Shown in pieces: positions 26,254 to 46,276 of a DNA stretch of 64,000 nucleotides. Under the pieces are notes generated by a model. That model was not told where the DNA came from and did not search any database. It was given only the letters and a program-made list of their open reading frames with translations. Made by a program: the position numbers and the translations under genes. The DNA is from Ciceribacter sp. T2.26MG-112.2 (GTDB taxonomy: Bacteria; Pseudomonadota; Alphaproteobacteria; Rhizobiales; Rhizobiaceae), in the NCBI RefSeq assembly GCF_900492205.1, contig NZ_UEYQ01000003.1, forward strand, positions 372,001-436,000. Reading direction: 5' to 3'. Position 1 is the first letter of the stretch; every line of letters starts with the position of its first letter.

Positions 26254-26772
26254 GTGGAAAGAGCGGAAAAACGCGAATTCGTCACGGAGCTGAACGAAGT
26301 CTTCAAGACTTCCGGTTCGGTTGTCGTGGCCCACTATGCTGGTGTCACGGTTGCGCAAATGAACGACTTCCGTTCGAAGATGCGCGCAGCTGGCGGTACC
26401 GTCAAAGTCGCGAAGAACCGCCTGGCCAAGATCGCTCTTCAGGGCACGGAGTCGGAAGAGATGTCGGATCTCTTCAAGGGTCAGACGCTGATCGCATTCA
26501 GCGAAGACCCGATTGTGGCTCCGAAGGTCGTCATGGATTTCGCCAAGACCAACGACAAGCTCGTTGTTCTCGGTGGTGCCATGGGGGCAACCAAGCTCAA
26601 CGCCGAAGCAGTCAAGTCGCTTGCGACCCTGCCTTCGCTCGACGAGCTGCGCGCGAAGCTGCTGGGCCTTCTCAATGCCCCGGCAACCCGCGTCGCGACG
26701 GTTGTTGCAGCACCGGCAAGCCAGCTTGCCCGCGTGTTCGCAGCCTATGCCAAGAAGGACGAAGCCGCGTAA
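26254..26772 (+). CDS. rplJ: 50S ribosomal protein L10
   Basis: A 172-residue stalk-base protein that anchors L7/L12 dimers. It has the N-terminal rRNA-binding domain with [14 protein letters not shown] and [12 protein letters not shown], and the C-terminal helix that binds L12 (last ~35 residues). The start codon is GTG (26254), after GGAGACAG; GTG is unusual among the ribosomal genes here and may limit initiation. It is followed by rplL after 66 bases. Confidence 0.95.
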   Translation: MERAEKREFVTELNEVFKTSGSVVVAHYAGVTVAQMNDFRSKMRAAGGTVKVAKNRLAKIALQGTESEEMSDLFKGQTLIAFSEDPIVAPKVVMDFAKTNDKLVVLGGAMGATKLNAEAVKSLATLPSLDELRAKLLGLLNAPATRVATVVAAPASQLARVFAAYAKKDEAA

Positions 26773-26838
26773 GGCGGTTTTTCGCTGTTCATACCCTAAT
26801 CGTTCGTTTCGAACCGAACCTACTAAGGAACTAGTAAA

Positions 26839-27216
<378 letters not shown>

Positions 27217-27232
27217 GTCTGAATTGGCGTTT

Positions 27233-27268
27233 GGGAGACGGCATCCGCCGTCTCCCATTCGTCTTTTC
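27233..27268 (+). terminator. Terminator/attenuator after rplL
   Basis: A perfect 10-bp stem (27233-27242 with 27247-27256), ATCC loop, and a T-rich tail (ATTCGTCTTTTCTT). An attenuator between rplL and rpoB is well known in E. coli, where most transcripts stop and few continue into rpoBC; this site is the likely equivalent. Confidence 0.72.
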
Positions 27269-27280
27269 TTCTGGAACTAA

Positions 27281-27314
27281 TTACCCAAAAGCCCGTCAAA
27301 CGGCTTTTGGGTAA
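27281..27314 (+). promoter_or_regulatory. Perfect 13-bp hairpin between rplL and rpoB
   Basis: Bases 27281-27293 are the reverse complement of 27302-27314, with an 8-base loop CGTCAAAC. It lies 25 bases after the rplL attenuator and has no U-tract. Position resembles the RNase III processing site in the E. coli rplL-rpoB spacer, so mRNA processing is the favoured guess. Confidence 0.6.
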
Positions 27315-27472
27315 TGGGTTCTCAAGAGGATGGTCCTTGATCGAGGCACCCGGCAATCCGGCCGGCGGCTTCGGAACCAGGACGAGATTGAACGATCCAT
27401 TGATTGACGGAACCGACTGGCCAGCGGTTTCCGTCTGTTGCAGGCCCGGATGCAAATTGACAAGGAGCGACG

Positions 27473-31609
<4,137 letters not shown>

Positions 31610-31795
31610 CAAGTTGACAAGGGCGTGCGGGGTCTTCCTCGCACGCCATTCCCGCCTTGATCCGGTCGGACCGGGGCAGGGAAGTTTCGCCGCATTTGGC
31701 GGTTATTGTCATTTAAGGGTCCGGTTCGGCATCCCGGGAATTTGCCGGCACCGCGATCCCATTGAGGGCTCTTCTGCCCCATCAAGGAGACAGGC

Positions 31796-36010
<4,215 letters not shown>

Positions 36011-36061
36011 GGGCCGCCGACCTGCGGGCGATTATGTCGCACCGCAACTTTGACGAATGAC

Positions 36062-36090
36062 AGGCGCCCGGGGCTTCCGGGCGCCTTTTT
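36062..36090 (+). terminator. Intrinsic terminator of rpoBC
   Basis: A perfect 10-bp GC-rich stem (36062-36071 with 36077-36086), 5-base loop, and a T-run of five at 36086-36090. It closes the rpl-rpo transcript before the inserted peroxidase gene. Confidence 0.92.
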
Positions 36091-36122
36091 CGTTTGCACC
36101 CTCCAAGCCCTGGCTCTATTCA

Positions 36123-36163
36123 TTGATCTAGAACAAGGCTGCACATTATAATCATTCTAAAAT
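36123..36163 (+). promoter_or_regulatory. FNR-type anaerobox and -10 of the peroxidase gene
   Basis: TTGATCTAGAACAA at 36123-36136 is one base from the palindromic rhizobial FnrN/FixK consensus TTGATCTAGATCAA. TAAAAT at 36158-36163 is a good -10; the implied start near 36170 puts the box centre at about -41, the class II activator position. An overlapping near-palindrome TTATAAT-C-ATTCTAA (36146-36160) could be an iron/heme-type operator, more weakly supported. Confidence 0.72.
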
Positions 36164-36194
36164 GATCTTCGTTCACAACCGAACGGAGGCTATA

Positions 36195-37250
36195 ATGAAA
36201 AGCTTATTTACTTCGGCCGCAGTCCTGGTCCTGGCAACGACGGCATTTGCTGCCGATCCTGCCCCGGCAGATTTGCGGGCGTCAGCCCTGGAAATTTTCA
36301 AGCCCCTGCCGTCAACCACGCCGGCAGTGACCAACAACCCGATCACCCCTGACAAGATCGCGCTCGGAAAGGCGCTGTTCTTCGATCCGCGGATTTCGGC
36401 TTCGGGCGTTTTCTCGTGCAATTCGTGCCACAATCTCGGCACCGGTGGCGACGACAATCTCGAGACCTCGATCGGCCACGGCTGGCAAAAGGGTCCACGC
36501 AACTCGCCGACGGTGTTCAACGCCGTCTTCAACAGCGCCCAGTTCTGGGACGGCCGGGCTGACGACCTGGCGGCACAGGCCAAGGGCCCGGTCCAGGCCG
36601 GTGTCGAAATGGCGAACACGCCCGATCAGGTCGTTGCCACGCTGAAATCCATGCCGGACTATGTCAGCTGGTTCAGGGCGTCCTTCCCCGGCGAGGAAGA
36701 TCCGGTGACCTTCGACAACTTCGCCAAGGCGATCGAGGCCTTCGAAGCGACCCTGATCACGCCGGCACCCTTCGACGCCTTCCTGAACGGCGACGATAAC
36801 GCCATGACGGCGGATCAGCAGAAGGGCCTGGCACTCTTCATCGACAAGGGATGCTCGTCCTGCCATGCCGGTATCAATCTGGGCGGTGAGGGCTATTTCC
36901 CCTTCGGCCTGATCGAGAAGCCCGGCGCCGACGTGCTGCCGGAAAACGACAAGGGACGCTTCGCCGTCACCGCAACGGCGGACGACTCCTACGTGTTCCG
37001 CGCGGCTCCGCTGCGCAACGTGGCGATGACCGCACCTTACTTCCACTCAGGCAAGGTATGGGATCTGAAGCAGGCTGTCGGCATCATGGGCGTGTCGCAG
37101 CTGGGCGAGGACATCAACGATGCCGAAGCCGATCTCATCGTGGCCTTCCTGGGCACGCTGACCGGCAAGGTTCCGGAAGTCACCTATCCGATCCTGCCCG
37201 CGGAAACCGGCACGACGCCGCGTCCGAGCGGCGAGGTGATCGCCAAGTAA
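36195..37250 (+). CDS. ccpA: Di-heme cytochrome c peroxidase
   Basis: A 351-residue periplasmic enzyme that reduces hydrogen peroxide using electrons from cytochrome c. Signal peptide 1-20 with AFA-A cleavage. Two heme c sites: CNSCH at 75-79 (peroxidatic domain) and CSSCH at 220-224 (electron-transfer domain). The PRNSPTVFNA segment and the TAPYFHSGK motif with the Met/His environment are typical of bacterial CcpA/MauG relatives. I start at the ATG at 36195 after GGAGG, which restores the signal peptide. It interrupts the usual rpoC-rpsL neighbourhood. Confidence 0.93.
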   Translation: MKSLFTSAAVLVLATTAFAADPAPADLRASALEIFKPLPSTTPAVTNNPITPDKIALGKALFFDPRISASGVFSCNSCHNLGTGGDDNLETSIGHGWQKGPRNSPTVFNAVFNSAQFWDGRADDLAAQAKGPVQAGVEMANTPDQVVATLKSMPDYVSWFRASFPGEEDPVTFDNFAKAIEAFEATLITPAPFDAFLNGDDNAMTADQQKGLALFIDKGCSSCHAGINLGGEGYFPFGLIEKPGADVLPENDKGRFAVTATADDSYVFRAAPLRNVAMTAPYFHSGKVWDLKQAVGIMGVSQLGEDINDAEADLIVAFLGTLTGKVPEVTYPILPAETGTTPRPSGEVIAK

Positions 37251-37270
37251 CGTGGCTTCAAGCGCGCATG

Positions 37271-37301
37271 CAAAAGGGCCGCCCGACAATCGGGCGGCCC
37301 T
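37271..37301 (-). terminator. Terminator of the small minus-strand gene (possibly bidirectional)
   Basis: A perfect 11-bp stem (37275-37285 with 37291-37301), 5-base loop. Read on the minus strand it is followed by TTTT (37274-37271 complement), so it serves the convergent small gene; on the plus strand the tail is poor but the hairpin may still protect the ccpA mRNA end. Confidence 0.75.
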
Positions 37302-37330
37302 GAACATTTCCGGCCGAACCGGCCGACAGA

Positions 37331-37624
37331 TCAGTTGAAGCGGATGATGGCCACTTCGCCTTCCAATGCGCCCTGATAGGCGGAGGCATGCGGCTCCTCG
37401 TCCGGGGCGCCGGTGATCATCCCGATCTGGTCGAGATCGGCTTCGAGGAAGCCCTCTTCCGACAGGGCATTGAGTGCGAGCCGCACGGCGGTGTCGTCGT
37501 CCGGTGCAGCCAGCATGACATGCAGGTCGATGCCTTCGCCACCCTCGACCTCGTAGGCCTTGGCAATAATGATGAAGACCATCGGTTCGTCTGGGGAATT
37601 GTCGTTGTCGGGGCTGGAGATCAT
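37331..37624 (-). CDS. Small hypothetical protein (97 aa)
   Basis: A 97-residue acidic soluble protein between ccpA and rpsL, on the opposite strand. The N-terminus is Asp/Ser-rich, followed by a VFIIIAKAYEVEGG strand and an alternating alpha/beta pattern with the repeat-like ALNALSEEGF helix and an IIRFN end; it looks like a compact alpha-beta domain. The start at 37624 is weakly supported (AGGCC only). No family recognised. A terminator follows on its strand, supporting it as a real gene. Confidence 0.6.
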   Translation of the reverse strand: MISSPDNDNSPDEPMVFIIIAKAYEVEGGEGIDLHVMLAAPDDDTAVRLALNALSEEGFLEADLDQIGMITGAPDEEPHASAYQGALEGEVAIIRFN

Positions 37625-38129
37625 GGCCTGGTCTTCTTTTGATGGCGTTGCGTGATTCCCCGGCCTTTCGAATCATATGTGGCGGGGAGGGGAGTTGACG
37701 GCTGCCCCGGCGTCTATTTAAGACTTCCGCCAACAAATCCCAAACCAATTTGTTCGCATGGTGGGGGATTCACCCCGGACACCCGCCAAGCCCTGCCGTT
37801 GCGGGCCTTCGGGCCACTATTTTGCGATAGAGACTTGACGTCTACGGGTGAAAACAGTAGTACGCCCCCCATCGGAGCCTATGTGAGGCTAGGCTTTTCG
37901 GAACGTCGCGTTCCGGAGTTCGCCTCAAACAGGGTTCTTTTCGCACGTTGACGACACAAATGCTGCACGCAAGACGCACTCGACGTGCGTCCTCTGCCTT
38001 TTGTGGTCCATCCGTTGAATTCGGATTGGGCCACATTTTGCGCATGAGTAAATCGTGTGATCACTGCCGGTAACGGTTAACCGAGGCTCGAGAGAGTCTT
38101 AGAGATATGAATTTGCAAGGGATGGTTAT
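37625..38129. other. 500-base region upstream of rpsL (str operon leader)
   Basis: No convincing gene; the frame 37652-37951 lacks a ribosome site and recognisable product. The right half has several RNA hairpins: CGGAACG/CGTTCCG near 37899-37915, GACGCAC/GTGCGTC near 37973-37992, and TGTGG/CCACA bracketing 38002-38035. Together they suggest a structured leader for the rpsL-rpsG-fusA-tuf transcript. Confidence 0.5.
37834..37862 (+). promoter_or_regulatory. Candidate promoter of the str operon
   Basis: CTTGAC at 37834-37839 is a perfect alphaproteobacterial -35. The -10 at 17 bases (GTAGTA) is weak. If real, the rpsL leader is about 260 bases. Confidence 0.38.
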
Positions 38130-38501
38130 ATGCCTACCGTAAACCAGCTTATCCGCAAGCCGCGTCAGGCACAGGTAAAGCGCAACAAGGTTCCTGCCCT
38201 GCAGGAAAACCCGCAGAAGCGTGGTGTTTGCACCCGCGTTTACACCACGACCCCGAAGAAGCCGAACTCGGCTCTGCGTAAGGTCGCCAAGATCCGCCTG
38301 ACCAATGGCTTCGAAGTCATCGGCTACATCCCGGGCGAGGGTCACAACCTGCAGGAACACTCCGTCGTCATGATCCGTGGCGGCCGCGTCAAGGACTTGC
38401 CGGGCGTTCGTTACCACATCATCCGCGGCGTACTCGACACCCAGGGTGTCAAGAACCGCAAGCAGCGCCGCTCCAAGTACGGTGCGAAGCGTCCGAAGTA
38501 A
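38130..38501 (+). CDS. rpsL: 30S ribosomal protein S12
   Basis: A 123-residue decoding-centre protein. The streptomycin-relevant segments read TPKKPNSAL (Lys at the usual 42/43 site) and [13 protein letters not shown] (Lys at the 87/88 site), so the sequence is of the sensitive type. The ATG follows AAGGGATGG. First gene of the str operon. Confidence 0.97.
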
Positions 38502-39047
<546 letters not shown>

Positions 39048-39081
39048 TCTGAACCGATCGAATATTGAAAGGCAGTCCACA

Positions 39082-41181
39082 ATGGCTCGCGAATATAAAA
39101 TCGAAGACTACCGCAACTTCGGCATCATGGCGCATATCGACGCCGGCAAGACGACGACCACCGAGCGTATTCTCTATTACACCGGTAAGTCTCACAAGAT
39201 CGGCGAAGTGCACGACGGCGCTGCCACCATGGACTGGATGGAGCAGGAGCAGGAACGCGGCATCACCATCACCTCCGCTGCCACCACGACCTTCTGGAAG
39301 GGTCGCGACGGCAAGATGCGCCGCTTCAACATCATCGACACCCCCGGCCACGTCGACTTCACCATCGAAGTCGAGCGTTCGCTGCGCGTTCTCGACGGTG
39401 CGATCGCTCTGCTCGACGCCAATGCCGGCGTTGAGCCGCAGACGGAAACCGTCTGGCGCCAGGCCGAGAAGTATCATGTTCCGCGCATGATCTTCTGCAA
39501 CAAGATGGACAAGACCGGTGCGGACTTCTACCGCTCGGTGGAAATGATCAAGACCCGTCTTGGCGCAACCGCCGTCGTCATGCAGCTGCCGATCGGTGCT
39601 GAATCCGATTTCAAGGGCGTCGTCGACCTGATCGAGATGAACGCTCTGGTCTGGCGCGACGAATCGCTCGGCGCCGCCTGGGATGTCGTCGAGATCCCGG
39701 ACGACCTGAAGGAAAAGGCCGAGGAATATCGCGAAAAGCTGATCGAGACGGTTGTCGAAGTCGACGAACAGGCGATGGAAGACTACCTCAACGGCATTAT
39801 GCCGGACAATGAGAAGATCCGTTCGCTCGTTCGCCGTGGCACCATCGACGTGAAGTTCCACCCGATGTTCTGCGGTACCGCCTTCAAGAACAAGGGCGTG
39901 CAGCCTCTGCTCGACGCCGTTGTCGAATACCTGCCTTCGCCGCTGGACATTCCGGCCATCAAGGGTGTCGACTTCAAGACCGAAGCCGAAATCGAGCGTC
40001 ATGCCGATGACAGCGAGCCGCTCGCCATGCTCGCCTTCAAGATCATGAACGACCCCTTCGTCGGTTCACTGACCTTTGCTCGTATCTATTCCGGCAAGCT
40101 CGAAAAGGGCGTTTCGGTTCTGAATACGGTCAAGGACAAGCGCGAGCGCGTCGGCCGCATGCTGCAGATGCATTCCAACAGCCGTGAAGACATCGAAGAA
40201 GCCTTCTCGGGCGACATCGTGGCTCTGGCCGGCCTCAAGGAAACCACCACCGGCGACACGCTCTGCGATCCGCTGAAGCCGGTTATCCTCGAGCGCATGG
40301 AATTCCCGGAACCGGTCATCCAGATCGCGATCGAGCCGAAGTCCAAGGGCGACCAGGAAAAGATGGGCCTCGCGCTCAACCGTCTGGCAGCCGAAGACCC
40401 GTCGTTCCGCGTCAAGACCGACCAGGAATCCGGCCAGACGATCATTGCCGGCATGGGCGAACTTCACCTCGACATTCTCGTCGACCGCATGCGTCGCGAG
40501 TTCAAGGTTGAAGCCAACGTCGGTGCTCCGCAGGTTGCCTACCGCGAAACCATCACGCGTCAGCACGAAGAAGACTACACCCACAAGAAGCAGTCGGGTG
40601 GTACCGGTCAGTTCGCGCGCGTCAAGCTCGTGTTCGAACCGAACCCGGACGGCGACGAGTTCAAGTTCGAATCGAAGATCGTCGGTGGTGCTGTTCCGAA
40701 GGAATACATCCCAGGTGTTCAGAAGGGTATCGAAAGCGTTCTGTCTTCGGGTCCGCTCGCGGGCTTCCCGATGCTCGGCGTCAAGGCAACCCTGATCGAC
40801 GGCGCTTACCACGACGTCGACTCCTCGGTCCTCGCCTTCGAAATCGCCTCGCGTGCTTGCTTCCGTGAAGCAGCCAAGAAGGCCGGCGCTCAGCTCCTCG
40901 AGCCGATGATGAAGGTCGAAGTGGTGACCCCGGAAGATTACGTCGGCGACGTCATCGGCGACCTGAACTCCCGCCGTGGCCAGATCCAGGGCCAGGAACA
41001 GCGCGGCATTGCGATCGTGATCAACGCTCACGTACCGCTGGCCAACATGTTCAAGTATGTCGACAACCTGCGCTCGATGAGCCAGGGCCGCGCCCAGTAC
41101 TCGATGGTGTTCGATCACTACTCGCCGGTACCGAGCAACGTCGCAGCTGAAATCCAGGCAAAGTATTCCGGTCAGAAGTGA
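39082..41181 (+). CDS. fusA: Elongation factor G
   Basis: A 699-residue translocation GTPase. G-domain motifs are [23 protein letters not shown] and NKMD; domain IV carries the [13 protein letters not shown] segment. Length matches EF-G1. I start at the ATG at 39082 ([10 protein letters not shown]), with GAAAGG upstream; the frame extending back to 38926 overlaps rpsG and is rejected. tuf copy 2 follows after 72 bases. Confidence 0.98.
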   Translation: MAREYKIEDYRNFGIMAHIDAGKTTTTERILYYTGKSHKIGEVHDGAATMDWMEQEQERGITITSAATTTFWKGRDGKMRRFNIIDTPGHVDFTIEVERSLRVLDGAIALLDANAGVEPQTETVWRQAEKYHVPRMIFCNKMDKTGADFYRSVEMIKTRLGATAVVMQLPIGAESDFKGVVDLIEMNALVWRDESLGAAWDVVEIPDDLKEKAEEYREKLIETVVEVDEQAMEDYLNGIMPDNEKIRSLVRRGTIDVKFHPMFCGTAFKNKGVQPLLDAVVEYLPSPLDIPAIKGVDFKTEAEIERHADDSEPLAMLAFKIMNDPFVGSLTFARIYSGKLEKGVSVLNTVKDKRERVGRMLQMHSNSREDIEEAFSGDIVALAGLKETTTGDTLCDPLKPVILERMEFPEPVIQIAIEPKSKGDQEKMGLALNRLAAEDPSFRVKTDQESGQTIIAGMGELHLDILVDRMRREFKVEANVGAPQVAYRETITRQHEEDYTHKKQSGGTGQFARVKLVFEPNPDGDEFKFESKIVGGAVPKEYIPGVQKGIESVLSSGPLAGFPMLGVKATLIDGAYHDVDSSVLAFEIASRACFREAAKKAGAQLLEPMMKVEVVTPEDYVGDVIGDLNSRRGQIQGQEQRGIAIVINAHVPLANMFKYVDNLRSMSQGRAQYSMVFDHYSPVPSNVAAEIQAKYSGQK

Positions 41182-41253
41182 TCGGAATACAATCCAAGCC
41201 TTAAAGACTAAACGGAATTTCCCGCAAGCGGGACCAAGAATGGAGAGCCGAAA

Positions 41254-42429
<1,176 letters not shown>

Positions 42430-42572
42430 TCGATTGACGAATTGCCGGCGGCAGTGTATGTCGCCGGCCAGAACAGAGTCGGATGGTGATTTGCATCATC
42501 CGATTGTTGCGCTGCATTTTCCGATCAGCTCTTGCGATCGGGGCGGGCAGGGCACCTCATGCTTTATAAGTG

Positions 42573-42605
42573 ACAGGGACGCCCCGCGGTGTCCCTGTGA
42601 TTTTT
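42573..42605 (+). terminator. Intrinsic terminator after tuf copy 2
   Basis: An 8-bp stem (42573-42580 with 42591-42598), 10-base GC-rich loop, and T-run of five at 42601-42605. Two further imperfect hairpins precede it (42442-42466 and 42480-42505). It separates the str transcript from the S10 operon. Confidence 0.78.
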
Positions 42606-42687
42606 GAAAATCAGGGGCCGGCCAGCAATTCGTAATTCACTGTCTCTGCGCATGCGGGACGCAAGAAAAGAAACAAGGATAAGTCGA

Positions 42688-42996
42688 ATGAACGGCCAGA
42701 ATATCCGCATCCGCCTCAAGGCGTTTGATCACCGGGTTCTCGATGCCTCTACGCGGGAGATCGTCTCGACCGCAAAGCGCACCGGTGCAAGCGTTCGCGG
42801 CCCGGTACCGCTCCCGACCCGCATTGAAAAGTTCACCGTCAACCGGTCGCCCCACGTCGACAAGAAGAGCCGTGAACAGTTCGAGATGCGCACCCATAAG
42901 CGCCTGCTCGACATCGTTGATCCGACCCCGCAGACCGTTGACGCTCTGATGAAGCTCGACCTGGCTGCCGGCGTAGACGTCGAGATCAAGCTCTAA
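42688..42996 (+). CDS. rpsJ: 30S ribosomal protein S10
   Basis: A 102-residue protein, also NusE of antitermination complexes. Begins [16 protein letters not shown]; conserved [21 protein letters not shown] loop. I use the ATG at 42688 with AAGGA upstream, giving the standard length; an extension to 42604 crosses the leader and is rejected. First gene of the S10 operon. Confidence 0.97.
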   Translation: MNGQNIRIRLKAFDHRVLDASTREIVSTAKRTGASVRGPVPLPTRIEKFTVNRSPHVDKKSREQFEMRTHKRLLDIVDPTPQTVDALMKLDLAAGVDVEIKL

Positions 42997-43170
42997 GAAA
43001 AAGATTCCGGCGAGAGCCGAAATAACAAGGAAGGTACGTGGCAAGACCTGCCAACGACTTCTCGAAACGGGAAACCTGATAGTCCGGAAGGGCTTGAATG
43101 GAATCCTTAAACAAAGAGGCAAGCTTCGGGTTCTTCGGAACCTGGCGCGACTCTCAAGAGGAATGAACCA

Positions 43171-43812
43171 ATGCGTTCAGGTGTGATTGCACAGAAAGTG
43201 GGAATGACCCGCGTCTACAACGACGCCGGCGAGCATATCCCCGTAACAGTTCTGCGTCTGGATAACGTACAGGTCGTTGCCCAGCGTACGACCGAGAGGA
43301 ACGGCTATGTCGCCGTGCAGCTCGGCGCCGGCCAGGCAAAGGTCAAGAATACGTCGAAGGCCATGCGCGGCAATTTTGCCGCGGCCAGCGTCGAGCCGAA
43401 GGCGAAGCTCGTCGAGTTCCGCGTCTCGGAAGAAAACCTCATCGACGTCGGCACCCAGCTCACCGCCGGCCATTTTGCCGCTGGCCAGCTGGTCGACGTG
43501 ACCGGCACGACCATCGGTAAGGGTTTTGCCGGCGCCATCAAGCGCCATAACTTCGGCGGCCTGCGTGCAACGCACGGCGTGTCGGTATCGCACCGTTCGC
43601 ACGGTTCGACCGGTTCCAACCAGGATCCGGGTCGCGTGTGGAAGGGCAAGCGCATGGCCGGTCACATGGGCCAGACCCGCGTCACCACCCAGAATCTGGA
43701 AGTCGTTTCGACCGATGAAGATCGCGGTCTGATCCTTGTGAAGGGTGCCGTTCCCGGCTCCAAGGGTTCCTGGATCATCGTGCGCGACGCCGTCAAGTCG
43801 GCAGCGAAGTAA
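43171..43812 (+). CDS. rplC: 50S ribosomal protein L3
   Basis: A 213-residue protein near the peptidyl-transferase centre. Begins [15 protein letters not shown] and includes the central extension with [23 protein letters not shown] that reaches the PTC (glutamine here is methylated in many bacteria). It follows a 174-base gap after rpsJ, longer than elsewhere in the operon. rplD follows after 12 bases. Confidence 0.96.
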   Translation: MRSGVIAQKVGMTRVYNDAGEHIPVTVLRLDNVQVVAQRTTERNGYVAVQLGAGQAKVKNTSKAMRGNFAAASVEPKAKLVEFRVSEENLIDVGTQLTAGHFAAGQLVDVTGTTIGKGFAGAIKRHNFGGLRATHGVSVSHRSHGSTGSNQDPGRVWKGKRMAGHMGQTRVTTQNLEVVSTDEDRGLILVKGAVPGSKGSWIIVRDAVKSAAK

Positions 43813-43824
43813 GGGAGCCACACC

Positions 43825-44445
43825 ATGGAATTGAACGTCACGACCCTCGAGGGCAAAGACGCCGGCAAGGTTTCCCTGTCGGATGCGATCTTCGGTCTCG
43901 ATCCGCGCGAGGACATTCTCGCCCGCATGATCCGCTACCAGCTCGCCAACAAGCGCCAGGGTACGCACAAGACCAAGACCCGTGCGGAAGTTTCCCGCAC
44001 CGGCGCCAAGATGTACAAGCAGAAGGGCACCGGCCGCGCGCGTCACCATTCGGCACGCGCTCCGCAGTTCCGCGGCGGCGGCAAGGCTCATGGCCCGGTT
44101 GTTCGCAGCCACGCCCATGATCTGCCGAAGAAGGTTCGCGCCCTGGCCCTGCGTCATGCGCTCTCGGCCAAGCTCAAGTCGGAAGACCTGATCATCGTCG
44201 ATCAGCTGACGGCTGCCGAAGCCAAGACCAAGGCTCTGGTCGGCAACTTCGCCACCCTCGGCCTCACCAATGCTCTGGTCATCGGCGGCGCCGAGATCGA
44301 CAGCAACTTCAAGCTCGCAGCGGCAAACATCCCGAACATCGATGTTCTGCCGGTTCAGGGCATCAACGTTTACGACATCCTGCGTCGCGGCAAGCTCGTG
44401 CTTTCCAAGGCTGCGGTTGAAGCTCTGGAGGAGCGGTTCAAATGA
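43825..44445 (+). CDS. rplD: 50S ribosomal protein L4
   Basis: A 206-residue protein lining the exit tunnel. The tunnel loop is visible around [22 protein letters not shown] (in parts) near 67-88. L4 is the S10 operon autoregulator in E. coli; no S10-leader homologue is evident here. It overlaps rplW by four bases (ATGA), implying translational coupling. Confidence 0.96.
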   Translation: MELNVTTLEGKDAGKVSLSDAIFGLDPREDILARMIRYQLANKRQGTHKTKTRAEVSRTGAKMYKQKGTGRARHHSARAPQFRGGGKAHGPVVRSHAHDLPKKVRALALRHALSAKLKSEDLIIVDQLTAAEAKTKALVGNFATLGLTNALVIGGAEIDSNFKLAAANIPNIDVLPVQGINVYDILRRGKLVLSKAAVEALEERFK

Positions 44446-44735
44446 CTGATCTTCGCCACTACGATGTGATCGTCTCTCCGTCGATCACGGAAAAGTCGAC
44501 CATGGTATCCGAACAGAACCAGGTTGTCTTCAACGTCGCCAAGGGTGCCAGCAAGCCGGAAATCAAGGCTGCTGTCGAAGCGCTCTTCGGTGTCAAGGTC
44601 ACCGCTGTGAACACGCTGGTCCGCAAGGGCAAGGTAAAGCGTTTCCGCGGCTTCGCCGGCAAGCAGAAGGACGTCAAGAAGGCGATCATCACGCTCGCCG
44701 AAGGTCAGTCCATCGACGTGTCGACGGGCGTCTGA
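44442..44735 (+). CDS. rplW: 50S ribosomal protein L23
   Basis: A 97-residue protein at the tunnel exit, docking site for trigger factor and SRP. Contains the [11 protein letters not shown] start and the [21 protein letters not shown] loop. Translationally coupled to rplD by ATGA overlap; rplB follows after 17 bases. Confidence 0.96.
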   Translation: MTDLRHYDVIVSPSITEKSTMVSEQNQVVFNVAKGASKPEIKAAVEALFGVKVTAVNTLVRKGKVKRFRGFAGKQKDVKKAIITLAEGQSIDVSTGV

Positions 44736-44752
44736 GGTAGGGAACAAGAACA

Positions 44753-45589
44753 ATGGCATTGAAACATTTCAATCCGATCACGCCGAGCCAGCGCCAGCTC
44801 GTCATCGTCGACCGCTCCAGCCTCTACAAGGGCAAGCCGGTCAAGGCGCTGACGGAAGGTCTGTCCAAGAGCGGTGGCCGTAACAACCTCGGCCGCATCA
44901 CCGCCCGCTTCATCGGCGGTGGTCACAAGCGCACCTACCGTCTGGTCGACTTCAAGCGTCGCAAGTTCGAAGTCGAAGGCACCGTCGAGCGTCTGGAATA
45001 CGACCCGAACCGCACCGCGTTCATCGCTCTGGTGAGCTATGCCGACGGCGAGCAGGCCTATATCCTGGCGCCGCAGCGTCTCGCCGCCGGTGACAAGGTC
45101 ATCGCGTCTGAGAAGGCTGTCGACGTCAAGCCCGGCAACGCCATGCCGCTGCAGTACATCCCGGTCGGCTCGATCGTGCACAACGTCGAAATGAAGCCGG
45201 GCAAGGGCGGTCAGATCGCTCGCTCTGCAGGCACCTATGTCCAGCTGGTCGGCCGCGATGCAGGCATGGCAATCCTTCGCCTGAACTCCGGCGAACAGCG
45301 TCTGGTCCCCGGCTCCTGCCTGGCCACCATCGGCGCCGTTTCCAACCCGGACCACGGCAACATCAACGACGGTAAGGCCGGTCGTACCCGCTGGCGTGGC
45401 AAGACCCCGCACAACCGCGGTGTCGTCATGAACCCGGTCGACCACCCGCACGGTGGTGGTGAAGGCCGCACCTCCGGTGGCCGCCACCCGGTTTCGCCGT
45501 GGGGCAAGCCGACCAAGGGCAAGCGGACTCGCTCGAACAAGTCGACCGACAAGTTCATCATGCGCTCCCGCCACCTGAAGAAGAAGTAA
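44753..45589 (+). CDS. rplB: 50S ribosomal protein L2
   Basis: A 278-residue protein needed for subunit association and PTC assembly. The conserved [18 protein letters not shown] segment contains the key histidine. Typical length. It lies between rplW and rpsS in standard order. Confidence 0.97.
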   Translation: MALKHFNPITPSQRQLVIVDRSSLYKGKPVKALTEGLSKSGGRNNLGRITARFIGGGHKRTYRLVDFKRRKFEVEGTVERLEYDPNRTAFIALVSYADGEQAYILAPQRLAAGDKVIASEKAVDVKPGNAMPLQYIPVGSIVHNVEMKPGKGGQIARSAGTYVQLVGRDAGMAILRLNSGEQRLVPGSCLATIGAVSNPDHGNINDGKAGRTRWRGKTPHNRGVVMNPVDHPHGGGEGRTSGGRHPVSPWGKPTKGKRTRSNKSTDKFIMRSRHLKKK

Positions 45590-45605
45590 GAGAGGTTAGT
45601 CAGAA

Positions 45606-45884
45606 ATGGCTCGTTCAGTATGGAAAGGCCCGTTTGTTGACGGCTATCTTCTCAAGAAGGCTGAGAAGGTTCGTGAGGGCGGTCGTAGCGAAGTGATCAA
45701 GATCTGGAGCCGTCGCTCCACGATCCTGCCGCAGTTCGTCGGTCTCACCTTCGGCGTCTACAACGGCAGCAAGCATGTTCCGGTCAGCGTCAACGAAGAC
45801 ATGGTCGGACATAAGTTCGGTGAATTCTCTCCGACCCGGACCTATTACGGTCACGGTGCGGACAAGAAGGCGAAGAGGAAGTAA
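45606..45884 (+). CDS. rpsS: 30S ribosomal protein S19
   Basis: A 92-residue protein of the 30S head contacting the A-site finger. Begins [14 protein letters not shown], with the [21 protein letters not shown] core (split) and [12 protein letters not shown]. Two bases separate its stop from rplV. Confidence 0.97.
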   Translation: MARSVWKGPFVDGYLLKKAEKVREGGRSEVIKIWSRRSTILPQFVGLTFGVYNGSKHVPVSVNEDMVGHKFGEFSPTRTYYGHGADKKAKRK

Positions 45885-45886
45885 CA

Positions 45887-46276
45887 ATGGGCAAGGCAAA
45901 AGCCGAACGTCGGCTGAAGGACAACGAGGCGCAAGCTGTTGCGCGCACGATCCGCGTCAGCCCGCAGAAGCTCAACCTGGTTGCCGCGCTGATCCGCGGC
46001 AAGAAGGTCGAGCGCGCGCTCGCCGACTTGGAATTCTCCCGCAAGCGCATCGCCGGCACGGTTCGCAAGACCCTGGAATCGGCGATCGCAAACGCCGAGA
46101 ACAACCATGATCTCGACGTCGACCAGCTGATCGTGGCGGAAGCCTATGTCGGCAAGTCGATCACCATGAAGCGTTTCCACGCTCGTGGCCGTGGCCGCGC
46201 ATCGCGCATCGAAAAGCCGTTCTCGCACCTCACCATCGTTGTGCGCGAAGTCGAAGCCAATGGGGAGGCCGCATAA
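45887..46276 (+). CDS. rplV: 50S ribosomal protein L22
   Basis: A 129-residue protein with a beta-hairpin that forms part of the exit-tunnel constriction (macrolide-related region around [15 protein letters not shown]). The stop codon TAA shares its last base with the rpsC ATG. Confidence 0.96.
   Translation: MGKAKAERRLKDNEAQAVARTIRVSPQKLNLVAALIRGKKVERALADLEFSRKRIAGTVRKTLESAIANAENNHDLDVDQLIVAEAYVGKSITMKRFHARGRGRASRIEKPFSHLTIVVREVEANGEAA

Noticed and set aside
37652..37951. A 99-codon plus-strand frame upstream of rpsL
   Set aside because: No ribosome site, no recognisable protein, and it overlaps the candidate promoter and structured leader.
42604..42687. N-terminal extension of rpsJ by 28 codons
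   Set aside because: The extension contains leader sequence just past the terminator; the ATG at 42688 has a good ribosome site and gives the universal S10 length.
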